From: SZUA-309 sp965230005
GTDB taxonomy: Bacteria; Pseudomonadota; Gammaproteobacteria; Pseudomonadales; Azotimanducaceae
Assembly (NCBI GenBank): GCA_965230005.1
Contig: OZ245934.1
Location: 1,736,001 to 1,800,000, forward strand
Length of the DNA: 64,000 nucleotides
Direction: 5' to 3'
Under the pieces are notes generated by a model that worked only from the letters and a program-made list of their open reading frames with translations, had not been told where the DNA came from and searched no databases. Shown in pieces: positions 16,729 through 25,565 of this stretch. The first letter of the stretch is position 1. The number at the start of each line of letters is the position of its first letter. A program made the translations under genes and the position numbers.

Positions 16729-17903
16729 GGTGACTCCTTCTGTTCCCCGTCTGCGGCGCGGACGGTGCCGCTGTTGATGAGTTCATCGATGGTGTCGGCA
16801 GGCAGCCCGAGCCAGTCCTGCAACACTTCCCGGTTGTGGGCGCCGAGCTGAGCCGCTGGTCCCCGGACACCGCTCACAGCACTCGAGAATCGGTAGGGAG
16901 ACTGAGGGACGGGGCGCACCCCACCAGCACCGTCATCCACTTCCACAATCATGGCCCGATGCCGGAGCGTTGCCTGTTCCGGCAGTCGCCTGGGATCACG
17001 GACCTCGCCCCAGGGGATATCCAGGGTGTCCAGGAGTTCGGCGAAGGCATCGAGCGAACCGCAGGCCGCAAGACGGCTTTCCACTGCTTCCTCACGAAGA
17101 CGGATTTTCGTGGCGAGATCTGCGTCCTCAGGGGTTGGATCCTCGAGACCCGCGCGCCGGTTCAGGCGCCGGAACAGCAGTTTCATGTCTGTGGCGAGAA
17201 ACACCCGACCGAAGGGCAGGTCGAAAATCGGCGATACGGGAATGGTGTCCGGCGTGTCCTCGAGCTCGAAATGTGTGCGATCGTCGGTCGCGAAGGTGGC
17301 GTCCATCATCGACAGGTCGATGTGCTGCCCGAGTCCGGTCTGCGTTCGGAGGTGCAGGGCGGCCAGCACAGCAATGAGGCCGTGCAGAGAAGCATTGGTG
17401 TCTGCCACGGAAAGCGGCAGATCCCCCGGCGCGGTCTCATTACGACCGGCCATGCGGTGCATGAGCCCGACTTCCGCATGCACTACCGGTGCGTAAGAGG
17501 GACGGTGCGCCTCAGGGCCTTCCTGACCGTAGCCGGAGATCGACAGCATAATGAGCTCCGGTTTCACTTCGCGCAGCACCGGGTAGTCGAGGCCTAGGCG
17601 CTGCATGACGCCGGGACGGTAGTTTTCGAGGACGATATCGGCTTCCCGAACGAGCGTTTTCACCAGCGCCACGGCACCCGGCGCCCGCAGATCGATGCAG
17701 AGGTTCCGCTTCCCCGCATTCTGATGCTGAAAAAAGCCGGTGATGCCCTTCACGTCCCGGCCATGAATGCGCGTGCTGTCTCCGTCCGGCGGCTCCACCT
17801 TCACCACGTCGGCGCCGAGGTCCGAAAGCAGTCGACCCGCAAAGGGACCGGCAACGACCCGGGAGAAATCGAGAACGCGGATACCCTCGAGGGGATGTTG
17901 CAT
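16725..17903 (-). CDS. Family III CoA-transferase (CaiB/BaiF type)
   Basis: 392 residues from the ATG at 17903, chosen because GGAGG precedes it and MQHPLEGIRVLDFSRVVAGP is the standard family opening; the longer open frame has no ribosome site. SDLGADVVKVEPPDGD and KRNLCIDLRAPGA are typical, and VADTNASLHGLIAVLAAL holds the aspartate that aligns with the catalytic Asp of formyl-CoA transferase. It should move CoA from an acyl-CoA donor to a pathway acid. Sits between DUF35 and amidohydrolase copy 1 in the operon. Confidence 0.92.
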   Translation of the reverse strand: MQHPLEGIRVLDFSRVVAGPFAGRLLSDLGADVVKVEPPDGDSTRIHGRDVKGITGFFQHQNAGKRNLCIDLRAPGAVALVKTLVREADIVLENYRPGVMQRLGLDYPVLREVKPELIMLSISGYGQEGPEAHRPSYAPVVHAEVGLMHRMAGRNETAPGDLPLSVADTNASLHGLIAVLAALHLRTQTGLGQHIDLSMMDATFATDDRTHFELEDTPDTIPVSPIFDLPFGRVFLATDMKLLFRRLNRRAGLEDPTPEDADLATKIRLREEAVESRLAACGSLDAFAELLDTLDIPWGEVRDPRRLPEQATLRHRAMIVEVDDGAGGVRPVPQSPYRFSSAVSGVRGPAAQLGAHNREVLQDWLGLPADTIDELINSGTVRAADGEQKESP

Positions 17904-17952
17904 GCCGCACCTCCGTTCGTGGCGGACTAACCGATCCACCGACGGCCAATTC

Positions 17953-18357
17953 TCAGGCCGGTTCAAAAACCGGCAGCACCATCTCGCTGTCATCGATGGC
18001 CTCAAAGGCCACCTGCACCGGCATACCCACGCTGACATCGGCAGGGTCACAGCCGACGACGTTCGTCATCAGCCGCGGTCCTTCTTCAAGCTCGACCACG
18101 GCGATCACCAGCGGGCACTGCTCCGCAAACACCGGATGCGGCGGCCGATGGGCGACCGTGTAGGTGTAAACCTTCCCCAAGCCTGATACCTGCTCCCATT
18201 GCAGGGCGTGAGCACCACAGCTCGGGCAACGGGCCCGCGGCGGAAATGACCGCGCGCCGCAGGCCGCGCACTTCTGAATCACAAGCTCATTGTCGGCTGC
18301 GGCCTTCCAGTAAGGAGCCGTCAGTTCGGTGGTTGGGGGTATGAGGCGAGTGCTCAT
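17953..18357 (-). CDS. DUF35 Zn-ribbon/OB-fold protein
   Basis: 134 residues. The N-terminal zinc ribbon has four cysteines in CAACGARSFPPRARCPSCGA, followed by an OB fold (GKVYTYTVAHRPPHPVF, PRLMTNVVGC). These proteins pair with thiolase-like partners, for example ChsH2/Ltp2 in steroid side-chain degradation and BbsA/BbsB in benzylsuccinate metabolism, where the complex cleaves or forms C-C bonds on CoA thioesters. Here the gene overlaps the stop of the thiolase-like gene by 4 bp, which indicates such a complex. Confidence 0.9.
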   Translation of the reverse strand: MSTRLIPPTTELTAPYWKAAADNELVIQKCAACGARSFPPRARCPSCGAHALQWEQVSGLGKVYTYTVAHRPPHPVFAEQCPLVIAVVELEEGPRLMTNVVGCDPADVSVGMPVQVAFEAIDDSEMVLPVFEPA

Positions 18358-19556
18358 CGGGCCGCCCCAAAAACCAGGCCCGCCTGCTCGGCGATGATGC
18401 CGCCATTGCCATGGGCGTAGGCAAGTTCGAGATTCGGCACCTGCCGCTCACCGCCCCGACCCTGAATCTGGCGCACGGCTTCGGTGACGTGGCTCATGCC
18501 ACCCGCCATACCCGGTTGACCGAAAGAGAGCTGGCCACCGTGGGTGTTCACGGGGAAATCGCCGGCCCAGGTGAGATCGTGGGATTCGACGAAGGCCCCC
18601 GCCTCTCCGCGGCCGCAGAAGCCCACTTCCTCGAGGGTGAGCAGCACCATGATCGTGTAGCAGTCATAGAGAGACGCGAGGCCCACGTCAGCTGGTTTGA
18701 CGTCGGCCTGGGCAAAGGCTTTCCGGGCGGCAATGCCAACGCCGGTTGCATCGAGGCCTGGTGCCTGAGCGAAGGATGAGTGCGTCACCGACTCACCCGC
18801 ACCCAGCAGCCAGGCCGGCTTCTGCCTGGCGTCCACGACGCGATCGGCAGCCGTCACGAGCAGGGCCGCCGCGCCGGCGGCCGGCATGACGATCTCGAGC
18901 ATATGCAGCGGCTCGCAGATCATCTCCGAGGCCAGCACGTCCTCCACGGTAAGCGGCTGATCGTGGAAGATGGCCGCCGGGTTGGCATTCGCATTGCGGC
19001 GTTGTTCCACCGCAACTTTGGCGCGCTGCGTGTCCTTCAGTCCGTATTCGTGGGTATAGCGGGTGGCGATCATGGCGTAGCCGACGTTCGCGCCGACCAT
19101 GCCGTAGGGTGAATCGAACTCGGCCTGCGGTGAACGGTCCCGCGAGGGCGCAATGGAACGGGGCTTGGGTCGCTCGCCCGTCGCCTTGCGCCGGCCACCG
19201 CCACCGCCACGTCGGCGCGTGCCTGTCAGGCACAGACAGGTATTGCACATTCCGGCCTGAATCGCTGCCGCCGCGCGCCAGACCATGCCCGCACCCGTGG
19301 CCCCGCCGAGATCGACGATCTCCGCAAAGGACGGCTGCAGGCCCAGATACTCAGCCACCGTCGCCGGCACGAAACCGGGTAGACCGCCGATGGGGTGCAC
19401 GATGAGCCCATCCACATCCGCGTGCTTGAATCCGGCATCGTCGATGGCATCGGCCGCGACCTGACTCAACAGCTCGAGAATGGTCGCCTCACCGGTGTAG
19501 CGCTGCGGGGCCAGCTCACCCACGCCAACGACGGCGGCCGCCCCTCTGAGGGACAT
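18354..19556 (-). CDS. Thiolase-like protein (SCP2/Ltp type), probably not a classical thiolase
   Basis: 400 residues with the thiolase fold signs EIVDLGGATGAGMVWRAAAAI near the N-terminal half and NTHGGQLSFGQPGMAGG and AYAHGNGGI towards the end. The nucleophilic cysteine expected near the GGATGAG segment is not visible (D-L-G-G-A-T instead), as in Ltp2-type retro-aldolases, whose activity depends on a DUF35 partner. I infer C-C cleavage or formation on an acyl-CoA together with the DUF35 neighbour. A glycine- and arginine-rich loop follows TCLCLTGT. The stop of amidohydrolase copy 2 overlaps its start by one base. Confidence 0.82.
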   Translation of the reverse strand: MSLRGAAAVVGVGELAPQRYTGEATILELLSQVAADAIDDAGFKHADVDGLIVHPIGGLPGFVPATVAEYLGLQPSFAEIVDLGGATGAGMVWRAAAAIQAGMCNTCLCLTGTRRRGGGGGRRKATGERPKPRSIAPSRDRSPQAEFDSPYGMVGANVGYAMIATRYTHEYGLKDTQRAKVAVEQRRNANANPAAIFHDQPLTVEDVLASEMICEPLHMLEIVMPAAGAAALLVTAADRVVDARQKPAWLLGAGESVTHSSFAQAPGLDATGVGIAARKAFAQADVKPADVGLASLYDCYTIMVLLTLEEVGFCGRGEAGAFVESHDLTWAGDFPVNTHGGQLSFGQPGMAGGMSHVTEAVRQIQGRGGERQVPNLELAYAHGNGGIIAEQAGLVFGAAR

Positions 19557-20767
19557 CAGCCCTGCCCGCCGGCCGCCTGATACTTCGCGGGAATGTCGAT
19601 GTTCCAGAAGCGGGCGGCATTCAGGCCGAGCACCTTGGCGCGCTGCTCATCGGTCAAACCGCTCATGGTGCGTTCGATGGCGGCCGCCGAGTGGGGCCAG
19701 GTTCCTTCGTGGTGCGGATAGTCGTTGGCCCAGAGGAAGTTGTCGATGAGGTCGTGTTTCACGGCCAGGTCCAGACCCGAAACGTCCTCGCCGAAGGAGG
19801 CATACATCTGCCGCCGGTAGTAGTAGCTGGGCGGTTCCTGCAGATCCGGCGATACCCACATGCGATGCTTGTAGAAGCCTTCGTCCATCACCTCGAGGAG
19901 CCAGGACACCCAGCCGATGCCAGCTTCAATGGTAGCCACACGCAACTTAGGATGCCGTTCCAGCACGCCGGAAGCGCAGAGATTGGCCACCGGCTCCTGG
20001 CTTGCCGCACAGCAGTGCACGGCGTAGTTGATCACGGCACCGCCCGGTCCGGACGCGGCCCGGGGATCCCGGCCCGTGGAGACGTGAATGGTGAGCGGCA
20101 GATCCACGTCTTCGATGGCCGACCACAGCGGCTCGAATTCGGGCTGATTGTAGTTACGCTGATCCATGCCCGTGGGCCCGTACTCGGGCTTCACCGGAAT
20201 CGTCAGACCTTTGAAGCCGAGCTTTGCGACCCGCTCCACTTCCTTGATGGCTGCATCCACGTCGAGGGTGGGAATCTGCGCCATGGGCAGAATCCGGTCC
20301 TGGTGCGGGCCCAGCTCTTCGTGGGCCCAGTCGTTCCAGGCCTGACACATGGCCATGGAGAACCCGGCATCGTTCGTGCCGAAGGCGTGGATACCCTTGT
20401 TGCCGAAGACGATCTCGACGTCCACGCCGTCCCGATCCTGATCCTCCAACCGCGACTCGACCGTGTGGCCCGTCTTGTTGCGTTCGATGTCTTCGGGACC
20501 CCAGTCGGTGGTATCGGTCTTGATCTTCCAGGGCCGGTTGCCTTCGGTGATGATGAAGGCCTGGCCGTCGATCACCTCGAGGCGCGGCAGCCGCTTGCGG
20601 TACTCGTCTGAGATGCGCGACTTCACCCAGTCCTTTGGCTCGTTCGCATGGCAGTCCGAAGAAACGATGAAGTACTTGTTCGGATCGTCGGGCCGGGCAG
20701 TGCGCGGCCAGTCTTCCGCACCGGGGGTTTCCAGGCGACGGGCGTGCGTGGTCTGAACTGATGGCAT
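19556..20767 (-). CDS. Amidohydrolase-2 family metal-dependent hydrolase or decarboxylase (copy 2)
   Basis: 403 residues and first gene of the operon. Same subfamily as copy 1: FIVSSDCHANEPKDWVKSRI, LTIHVSTGRDPRAASGPGGA, WANDYPHHEGTWPHSAAAIE supply the probable metal ligands. Acts on an unknown intermediate as hydrolase, hydratase or decarboxylase. The start has an AGGAGTAGGGGAG purine tract upstream. Divergent from the FadR-type regulator with 238 bp between starts, which should contain the operon promoter; a TATACT -10-like hexamer lies at 20796-20801 on this strand. Confidence 0.87.
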   Translation of the reverse strand: MPSVQTTHARRLETPGAEDWPRTARPDDPNKYFIVSSDCHANEPKDWVKSRISDEYRKRLPRLEVIDGQAFIITEGNRPWKIKTDTTDWGPEDIERNKTGHTVESRLEDQDRDGVDVEIVFGNKGIHAFGTNDAGFSMAMCQAWNDWAHEELGPHQDRILPMAQIPTLDVDAAIKEVERVAKLGFKGLTIPVKPEYGPTGMDQRNYNQPEFEPLWSAIEDVDLPLTIHVSTGRDPRAASGPGGAVINYAVHCCAASQEPVANLCASGVLERHPKLRVATIEAGIGWVSWLLEVMDEGFYKHRMWVSPDLQEPPSYYYRRQMYASFGEDVSGLDLAVKHDLIDNFLWANDYPHHEGTWPHSAAAIERTMSGLTDEQRAKVLGLNAARFWNIDIPAKYQAAGGQG

Positions 20768-20919
20768 GAGTCTCCCCTACTCCTCCGTATCAATCAGTAT
20801 ACTATTTAGCCTCGCGGTGGCTGTAAACATCCGGCGGACATGAAGTCTTCAGCTATGGAATCGGGCGTATACAAGTGGTTTGCCTATCTCTCCGGACAGC
20901 ACGGTCTTGGTCTTTTCCG

Positions 20920-20939
20920 GTAACTAGTGTCATAGTTAC
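20920..20939. promoter_or_regulatory. Perfect dyad, candidate operator of the FadR-type regulator
   Basis: GTAACTA (20920-20926) and TAGTTAC (20933-20939) form a perfect 7-bp inverted repeat with a 6-bp spacer in the gap between the divergent GntR gene and the catabolic operon. GntR dimers bind dyads of this size. Apart from this and the -10-like TATACT at 20796-20801, I see nothing else in 20768-21005. Confidence 0.55.
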
Positions 20940-21005
20940 GAAACTGGCTGCGGCAAGTCCCGCACCAGGCCCTGAGCCAGCCGAGCGAGGTTCCCCACCC
21001 GCACC

Positions 21006-21731
21006 ATGAAGCCTTCCAGCGAACGCGCCGCCACGCGGGTGGCGCGCAACATCGTCGACGACATCCGCGAGCGCGACCTGGCCCCGGGGACTCGCCTGGA
21101 GGCCGAGCATGCGATGGTGGAGTCCCAGGGCGTGGCACGAGCCACGGTTCGCGAGGCGCTCCGCCTGCTGGAGTTTCAGGGGGCACTGCGCATCAAGGCA
21201 GGCCCCGGGGGCGGACCGGTGGTGAACGTGCCCGGGGTGGACCATCTGGCGAGCGCCCTTTCCCTGCAGCTGCAGTTTTCGAACGCGAACTTCCGCTCAG
21301 TGCTGGAGGCCAGAAAGGCCATCTATCCGGAGCTGGTGGCCGAGGCAGCGCAGAATGCCACCCATCAGGACATCGCGACGCTGCGCCAGAGCCTCGGGCG
21401 CCTGCGCGAAGCCATAGACACTACCGGCAGCGCCATCAACGAAGCCCGGCAGTTCTACGAGCTGATTGCCCTGGCATCGAAAAACCTCGTCTTGGGCCTG
21501 CTGGTGAACGCCCTGCATCGTATGTCTGAGACCGTCAACGTCGAGTACGACGCCACCCGCTGGCAGGAGAGCCTGCGCGCGTCGGAAGCCATGCTGCACG
21601 CGATCGAACGCGGCGACGCGGAAGCAGCGCGGCAGATTTCCACGCGCGCGACCGCGGCCGCTCTGCGCTATCAGGAGAAAGCCGCACCCGCTCAACTGAA
21701 CGAGCCGGTGCGCTGGATCGCGGCCGATTGA
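21006..21731 (+). CDS. GntR-family (FadR/FCD subfamily) regulator
   Basis: 241 residues. The winged helix is standard (ARNIVDDIRERDLAPGTRLE, then MVESQGVARATVREALRLLE). The C-terminal helical FCD-type ligand domain carries ARKAIYPELVAEAA and later histidine-containing helices, consistent with a small-molecule or acyl ligand. Divergent from the seven-gene catabolic operon and therefore its probable regulator, likely relieved by a pathway intermediate or acyl-CoA. Confidence 0.92.
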   Translation: MKPSSERAATRVARNIVDDIRERDLAPGTRLEAEHAMVESQGVARATVREALRLLEFQGALRIKAGPGGGPVVNVPGVDHLASALSLQLQFSNANFRSVLEARKAIYPELVAEAAQNATHQDIATLRQSLGRLREAIDTTGSAINEARQFYELIALASKNLVLGLLVNALHRMSETVNVEYDATRWQESLRASEAMLHAIERGDAEAARQISTRATAAALRYQEKAAPAQLNEPVRWIAAD

Positions 21732-21794
21732 GCAGCCGGCGGGGCCACTGTTCGCCGAGTGCGATCTGTCAGGGCTTGCCCGGACTTTTGGCTC

Positions 21795-23510
21795 TCAACC
21801 TTTAGCCTTCACCTGTCGCCGCGCCCCTTCCTGACCATAGGCTTTCAGAAATGCCCGCTCACCCTCAACGCTCCCGATCAGGACCATTTCACCTTTGTCC
21901 GGCAGCAGCGTTTGCGGGCGCAGGTCCGTTCGGGTCGTTTCGTACTCGTCGATGCCGATCACCGTACAGCCCGTTTTCTGGCGGATGGCAGCATCGGCCA
22001 GGGTCTTGCCGGCCAGGGCCGAGGGTATCGGCACTTTGAAGACGTCGAGGCCCTCCGCGACCATTAGTAGGTCACTCCGCTCGAGCAGATTGAAGAGCAC
22101 GTTCGCACCCATGGACGCGTAAGAGATGACCATATCGGCCCCGGCACGATGCAGTGCAGCCACGTTTCGTTCGAGGGTCGTCCGGGCGATGATCTGAATG
22201 TCCGGGCGCAGGAGCCGGAGATAGATGGTGAGGTAAATGTTGGTCTCATCGTCCCGCGGCGTAATGATCACCGTCGGAGCCCGGTCGATGCCGGCAGCCA
22301 TCAGCACTGATTTTTCCGCCGCGGAACCGAGCACGTAGCGCTCGTCGTCCAGGATACGATCGGGCAGCACTTCAACGATCCGATAGTCGATGCCGCGATA
22401 GTCGAGGGCCCTGGCCGTTGAGCGCCCCACCCGACCACCGCCGAGAATGACGACCGGATGCACTTCGCCGTTGCCTTTCTCCCGGCTCTGATACTGCTCG
22501 TCGAACTCTTTCAGATCCGCCGGCGCACCCGCCATCACGAGCGTCATGTTCTGCTCGATGACGGTCTGTTCTCTCCCGGTCTCGAAAACGCCGCGGGTCC
22601 AAGCCCCGACGATGCTTACGGCAGTGACCGCCTGGGCGTGCCCCAGCGTTTCGCCAACGAGCGACGTGCGCCCCGCATCCACCTCGGCGATCACCAGATC
22701 GTCGATGGTGCCGACGATGTGCGCAACGCGCTTGCCACCGGTGGCGCGCCGGGCCAATGCGTTGGCCATGAGCTGCGTCAGATTGAGGGTGCGGGTGGCA
22801 CCGGCAAGCTTCAGCACGTCCGTGGCGGCCTCTTCCCGGGCGGTGGCAAAAACCGGCACGTCCGGCGCAATGCCTCGGACCGTGAACACCACCGTGGTGT
22901 TCTCGACGTCCGGGCGGGTGGTCGCCACCATGGCCGCCGATTCGACGTTTGCCTTCCGGTAGGTGTCCGGATCGTCGAGCTCACCGCAGATCGCTTTGAT
23001 TCCTTCTTCCCGCAGCTCGAGCACGGCGTCCTCTTCCGCAAGCACCACGGTATAGGGATAGTTGAACTGTGCGAGCTTGGCGATGAAGGCTCTCGCCACC
23101 GGGCCGGAGAAGGTGAGGATCACGTGCCCCTGCATGCCGCTCCCGACCCGACGCGGCAGCCGGTTCGCCGACTGAGCCTGTACCCAGGGGGTGTAGACGA
23201 ACTCGATGAACATGAACGGCAGCATCACCAGCATGAAGATGATGCCGGAGAGCAGAACGACGATAGAGAAAACGCGCCCGGGATCGCTCTCGAAGACGAT
23301 GTCGCCAAAGCCGAGGGTGGACATGGTCGAGAGCACCCAATACAGACCACTCACCCAGGAGTAATCACGGTCCTCGTAAAGCATGAAGAGCTGAAAGGTG
23401 ATCGTGTAGGTGATCACCAGAGCCGCGAAACCGATCAGAAAGTTCGACAGCGCGACAATCCGGTTCTTCACCGTCGGTCCGAGCGAGCGCAGTCTCTCGA
23501 GATTCAGCAT
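21795..23510 (-). CDS. Two-helix potassium channel with two RCK (TrkA-N) domains
   Basis: 571 residues. Two N-terminal transmembrane helices flank a pore loop with filter TLGFGD (residues 65-70), a variant of TVGYGD that is still compatible with K+ selectivity. Two Rossmann-like RCK domains follow: one around residues 125-330 (HVILTFSGPVARAFIAKL, altered glycine motif) and one from about 350 (VVILGGGRVGRSTARALD, an intact GGGxxG nucleotide motif). The tail resembles TrkA-C (VIGIDEYETTRTDLRPQ). Function: K+ passage across the inner membrane gated by nucleotide or cation binding to the RCK ring. Lies 27 nt after the methyltransferase gene. Confidence 0.88.
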   Translation of the reverse strand: MLNLERLRSLGPTVKNRIVALSNFLIGFAALVITYTITFQLFMLYEDRDYSWVSGLYWVLSTMSTLGFGDIVFESDPGRVFSIVVLLSGIIFMLVMLPFMFIEFVYTPWVQAQSANRLPRRVGSGMQGHVILTFSGPVARAFIAKLAQFNYPYTVVLAEEDAVLELREEGIKAICGELDDPDTYRKANVESAAMVATTRPDVENTTVVFTVRGIAPDVPVFATAREEAATDVLKLAGATRTLNLTQLMANALARRATGGKRVAHIVGTIDDLVIAEVDAGRTSLVGETLGHAQAVTAVSIVGAWTRGVFETGREQTVIEQNMTLVMAGAPADLKEFDEQYQSREKGNGEVHPVVILGGGRVGRSTARALDYRGIDYRIVEVLPDRILDDERYVLGSAAEKSVLMAAGIDRAPTVIITPRDDETNIYLTIYLRLLRPDIQIIARTTLERNVAALHRAGADMVISYASMGANVLFNLLERSDLLMVAEGLDVFKVPIPSALAGKTLADAAIRQKTGCTVIGIDEYETTRTDLRPQTLLPDKGEMVLIGSVEGERAFLKAYGQEGARRQVKAKG

Positions 23511-23537
23511 GGCGGGATTGCGGCAGGTCAGGCGCTG

Positions 23538-24365
23538 TTAAGCGCCGTTGGCTGCATGGACAAGCCAGGCACCGGAACCGAGCACGACACCAGCGTCCGT
23601 TTCGTAATCTGCCAGGGCCGAGCGCACGGCCGCCTTGGCTTCCTCACGCGCTGCGTCGTCGAGTTCGGCAAGGGCTCTGGCCATGGGGCCGATGCGCCCC
23701 TGCAGATACATGGCGTCTTCTACCGTCCGGCCGATGGTCAGGTCCCGGTTCAGGCTTTCGATGGATATGTCCGAATAACCGGCGCTGCCAAGGATGTCTT
23801 CGATCCAGCCTCGGTCCGCAAAGGCGAAGGGCCCCGGCGCGCGGGGATCCGGCGCTTCCGCAGGTGGCGGCAGGAACGGCTGCACCGCACGACCGGCGAC
23901 CGACATCCAGAGATTTTCCTTCGGTGCCTGCCAGCAGATGAATACCAGTCTGCCGCCCTCGACCAGGGCGCTGCGCATATGCGCAAACGCCGCCGGCGGA
24001 TCTTCGAAGAACATGACGCCGAAACGCGAAAAGATGAGCTGGTGATCCGGCGTGTAGGGCTGCGTTGCCGCATCGCCGACGGAAAAGGCGACGCTGCTCA
24101 GTCCCTGGGCGCGCTCTCTCGCTCGCGCCACCATGGGTTCAGAGATGTCCAGGCCCCAGACCTCGCCCCCGCCTTCTGCCAGCGCAAAGCTGGTCGCGCC
24201 GCAGCCGCAGCCAATGTCGATGGCGCGCTCACCTTCCGTAAGGTCCGCCGCCGCTACGGCCGCTACCGAGAGGGGTTCAAGCATCTGATCCATGAAGGTC
24301 TGGGCTTCCACCCAGACATCTCCGGCGGGACCGTTCCAGAATTCGCGCTGTGCTTCATTAGTAAT
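23538..24365 (-). CDS. Class I SAM-dependent methyltransferase, probable ATT start
   Basis: Motif I AIDIGCGCGATSFALAEGGG, motif II GLDISEPMVARARE and motif III FSRFGVMFFEDPP identify a UbiE/UbiG-like methyltransferase, target unknown. The first conventional start in frame (GTG 24311) would cut a conserved N-terminus; the frame continues upstream as TNEAQREFWNGPAGDVW, typical of this family. No ATG, GTG or TTG lies there, but an ATT at 24365 has GGGGAGG 8 nt upstream and follows the previous stop by 20 nt. I therefore place the start at ATT (275 residues). A sequencing error turning ATG to ATT is the alternative. Confidence 0.75.
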   Translation of the reverse strand: MTNEAQREFWNGPAGDVWVEAQTFMDQMLEPLSVAAVAAADLTEGERAIDIGCGCGATSFALAEGGGEVWGLDISEPMVARARERAQGLSSVAFSVGDAATQPYTPDHQLIFSRFGVMFFEDPPAAFAHMRSALVEGGRLVFICWQAPKENLWMSVAGRAVQPFLPPPAEAPDPRAPGPFAFADRGWIEDILGSAGYSDISIESLNRDLTIGRTVEDAMYLQGRIGPMARALAELDDAAREEAKAAVRSALADYETDAGVVLGSGAWLVHAANGA

Positions 24366-24385
24366 GGTGCGTGCCTCCCCTGCCG

Positions 24386-25549
24386 CTATTCGAGATCGAA
24401 GGTCAGTCCTGCCTTTGCAACCAACCGGGCAATGAGTTTATCGCCCATGGCCGGCGCCGGGGTGTAGATGCCACCCGGCAGATCGGCACAGTCCTGCACC
24501 AGGCAGAGCCCGCTTTCAGCAATCATCTTCGAGGTTGAACCATAGCCCGGGTCGAGATCTCCCGTGACCGCAGCGCGGATCGACTCACCCGCCGCATTCG
24601 TACCAATGAACAACACATCATAGCTCCCGGCTTCACGACTCTCCCTGGAAGGCCCTTCTCCCGGCTGAGGCACATCGTCGCCTGCCAACGGATTGGTCGA
24701 CGCAACGGCTTCCGCTACCGCCTTACCCTGATCACCGGGGCCGGTCATCATCATCTCGTCATACTCGAAGTCTTCGCCGTAGCGGTGGTCGAGGAGCGCG
24801 TTGGAGCGATGGATGTTCTTGGTGTTGATGGCGGCCATGATGAATGGCGCCACCCAGCTCCCAGCCACCTCATCCTCGTAGGGCTTGTTGTCCGCCGGCT
24901 GCTGCGGTCCTTTGAACCCCTCAGCCAGCGAGAACGGATCCGCCAGCACGTTGATGAGCGCGGGATTTTTCTCCACGGCCGCCATGGTAGCGCCGAGCGA
25001 CGCCGCCGTGCCGCCGGAGAATTCGCCGACCATGGCCCGCACCCGCCCGCGAACTCTGGACATGGGGGCACCGAACTGCCCGAGCGCCGCCTGCTGCAGA
25101 AAGTAAACACCGAGGTCAAAGGGGATCGAGTCGAAACCGCAGCTGAAAACGATGCGCGCGCCCGAGTCCCGCGCGGCCTCTGAATGCTGCTGAATCATCT
25201 CGTGCATCCAGGCAGGTTCACCGGAAAGATCGACATAGTCCGTGCCCTCCGCTGCGCAGAGCGCAACCAGCTCCGATCCGTATAGCTGATAGGGGCCTAC
25301 GGTGGTGATGACGCACTCGGCCCCCTGGACCATGGCGCGCAGGGACTCGGGATCGCTCGCATCGGCCGTGATCAGGGGGATAGCTGATGAAATGCCGAGC
25401 TCGTCCCGCACGGCAGCGAGCTTGTCGGCATTCCTGCCAGCCATGCCCCAGCGCTCGGACTCGCCGTACTGCTGCCAGAGGTATTCAGCGACCAGGCGGC
25501 CGGTGAAGCCGCTGGCGCCGTAGACCACTACATCAAGCTTTTCTGTCAT
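24386..25549 (-). CDS. Saccharopine-dehydrogenase-like (trans-acting enoyl reductase type) oxidoreductase
   Basis: 387 residues starting MTEKLDVVVYGASGFTGRLVAEYL, an NAD(P)-binding GxxGxxG motif. The internal TDYVDLSGEPAWMHEMIQQH and IVFSCGFDSIPFDLGVYFL are characteristic of the family that includes mycobacterial trans-acting enoyl reductases and human SCCPDH. The exact substrate is a lipid or acyl chain by analogy only. The start was placed at the ATG 25549 because the family motif begins there; the longer frame has unrelated sequence. It is between the PaaI thioesterase (17 nt) and the methyltransferase (20 nt) in an operon. Confidence 0.85.
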   Translation of the reverse strand: MTEKLDVVVYGASGFTGRLVAEYLWQQYGESERWGMAGRNADKLAAVRDELGISSAIPLITADASDPESLRAMVQGAECVITTVGPYQLYGSELVALCAAEGTDYVDLSGEPAWMHEMIQQHSEAARDSGARIVFSCGFDSIPFDLGVYFLQQAALGQFGAPMSRVRGRVRAMVGEFSGGTAASLGATMAAVEKNPALINVLADPFSLAEGFKGPQQPADNKPYEDEVAGSWVAPFIMAAINTKNIHRSNALLDHRYGEDFEYDEMMMTGPGDQGKAVAEAVASTNPLAGDDVPQPGEGPSRESREAGSYDVLFIGTNAAGESIRAAVTGDLDPGYGSTSKMIAESGLCLVQDCADLPGGIYTPAPAMGDKLIARLVAKAGLTFDLE

Positions 25550-25565
25550 GAACTGTTGCTCCGAT

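Noticed and set aside
22458..24467. 669-codon open frame on the + strand opposite the potassium channel and methyltransferase
   Set aside because: Composition is that of an antisense frame in GC-rich DNA (His, Arg and Gly rich) with no domain; the reverse-strand genes have clear motifs.
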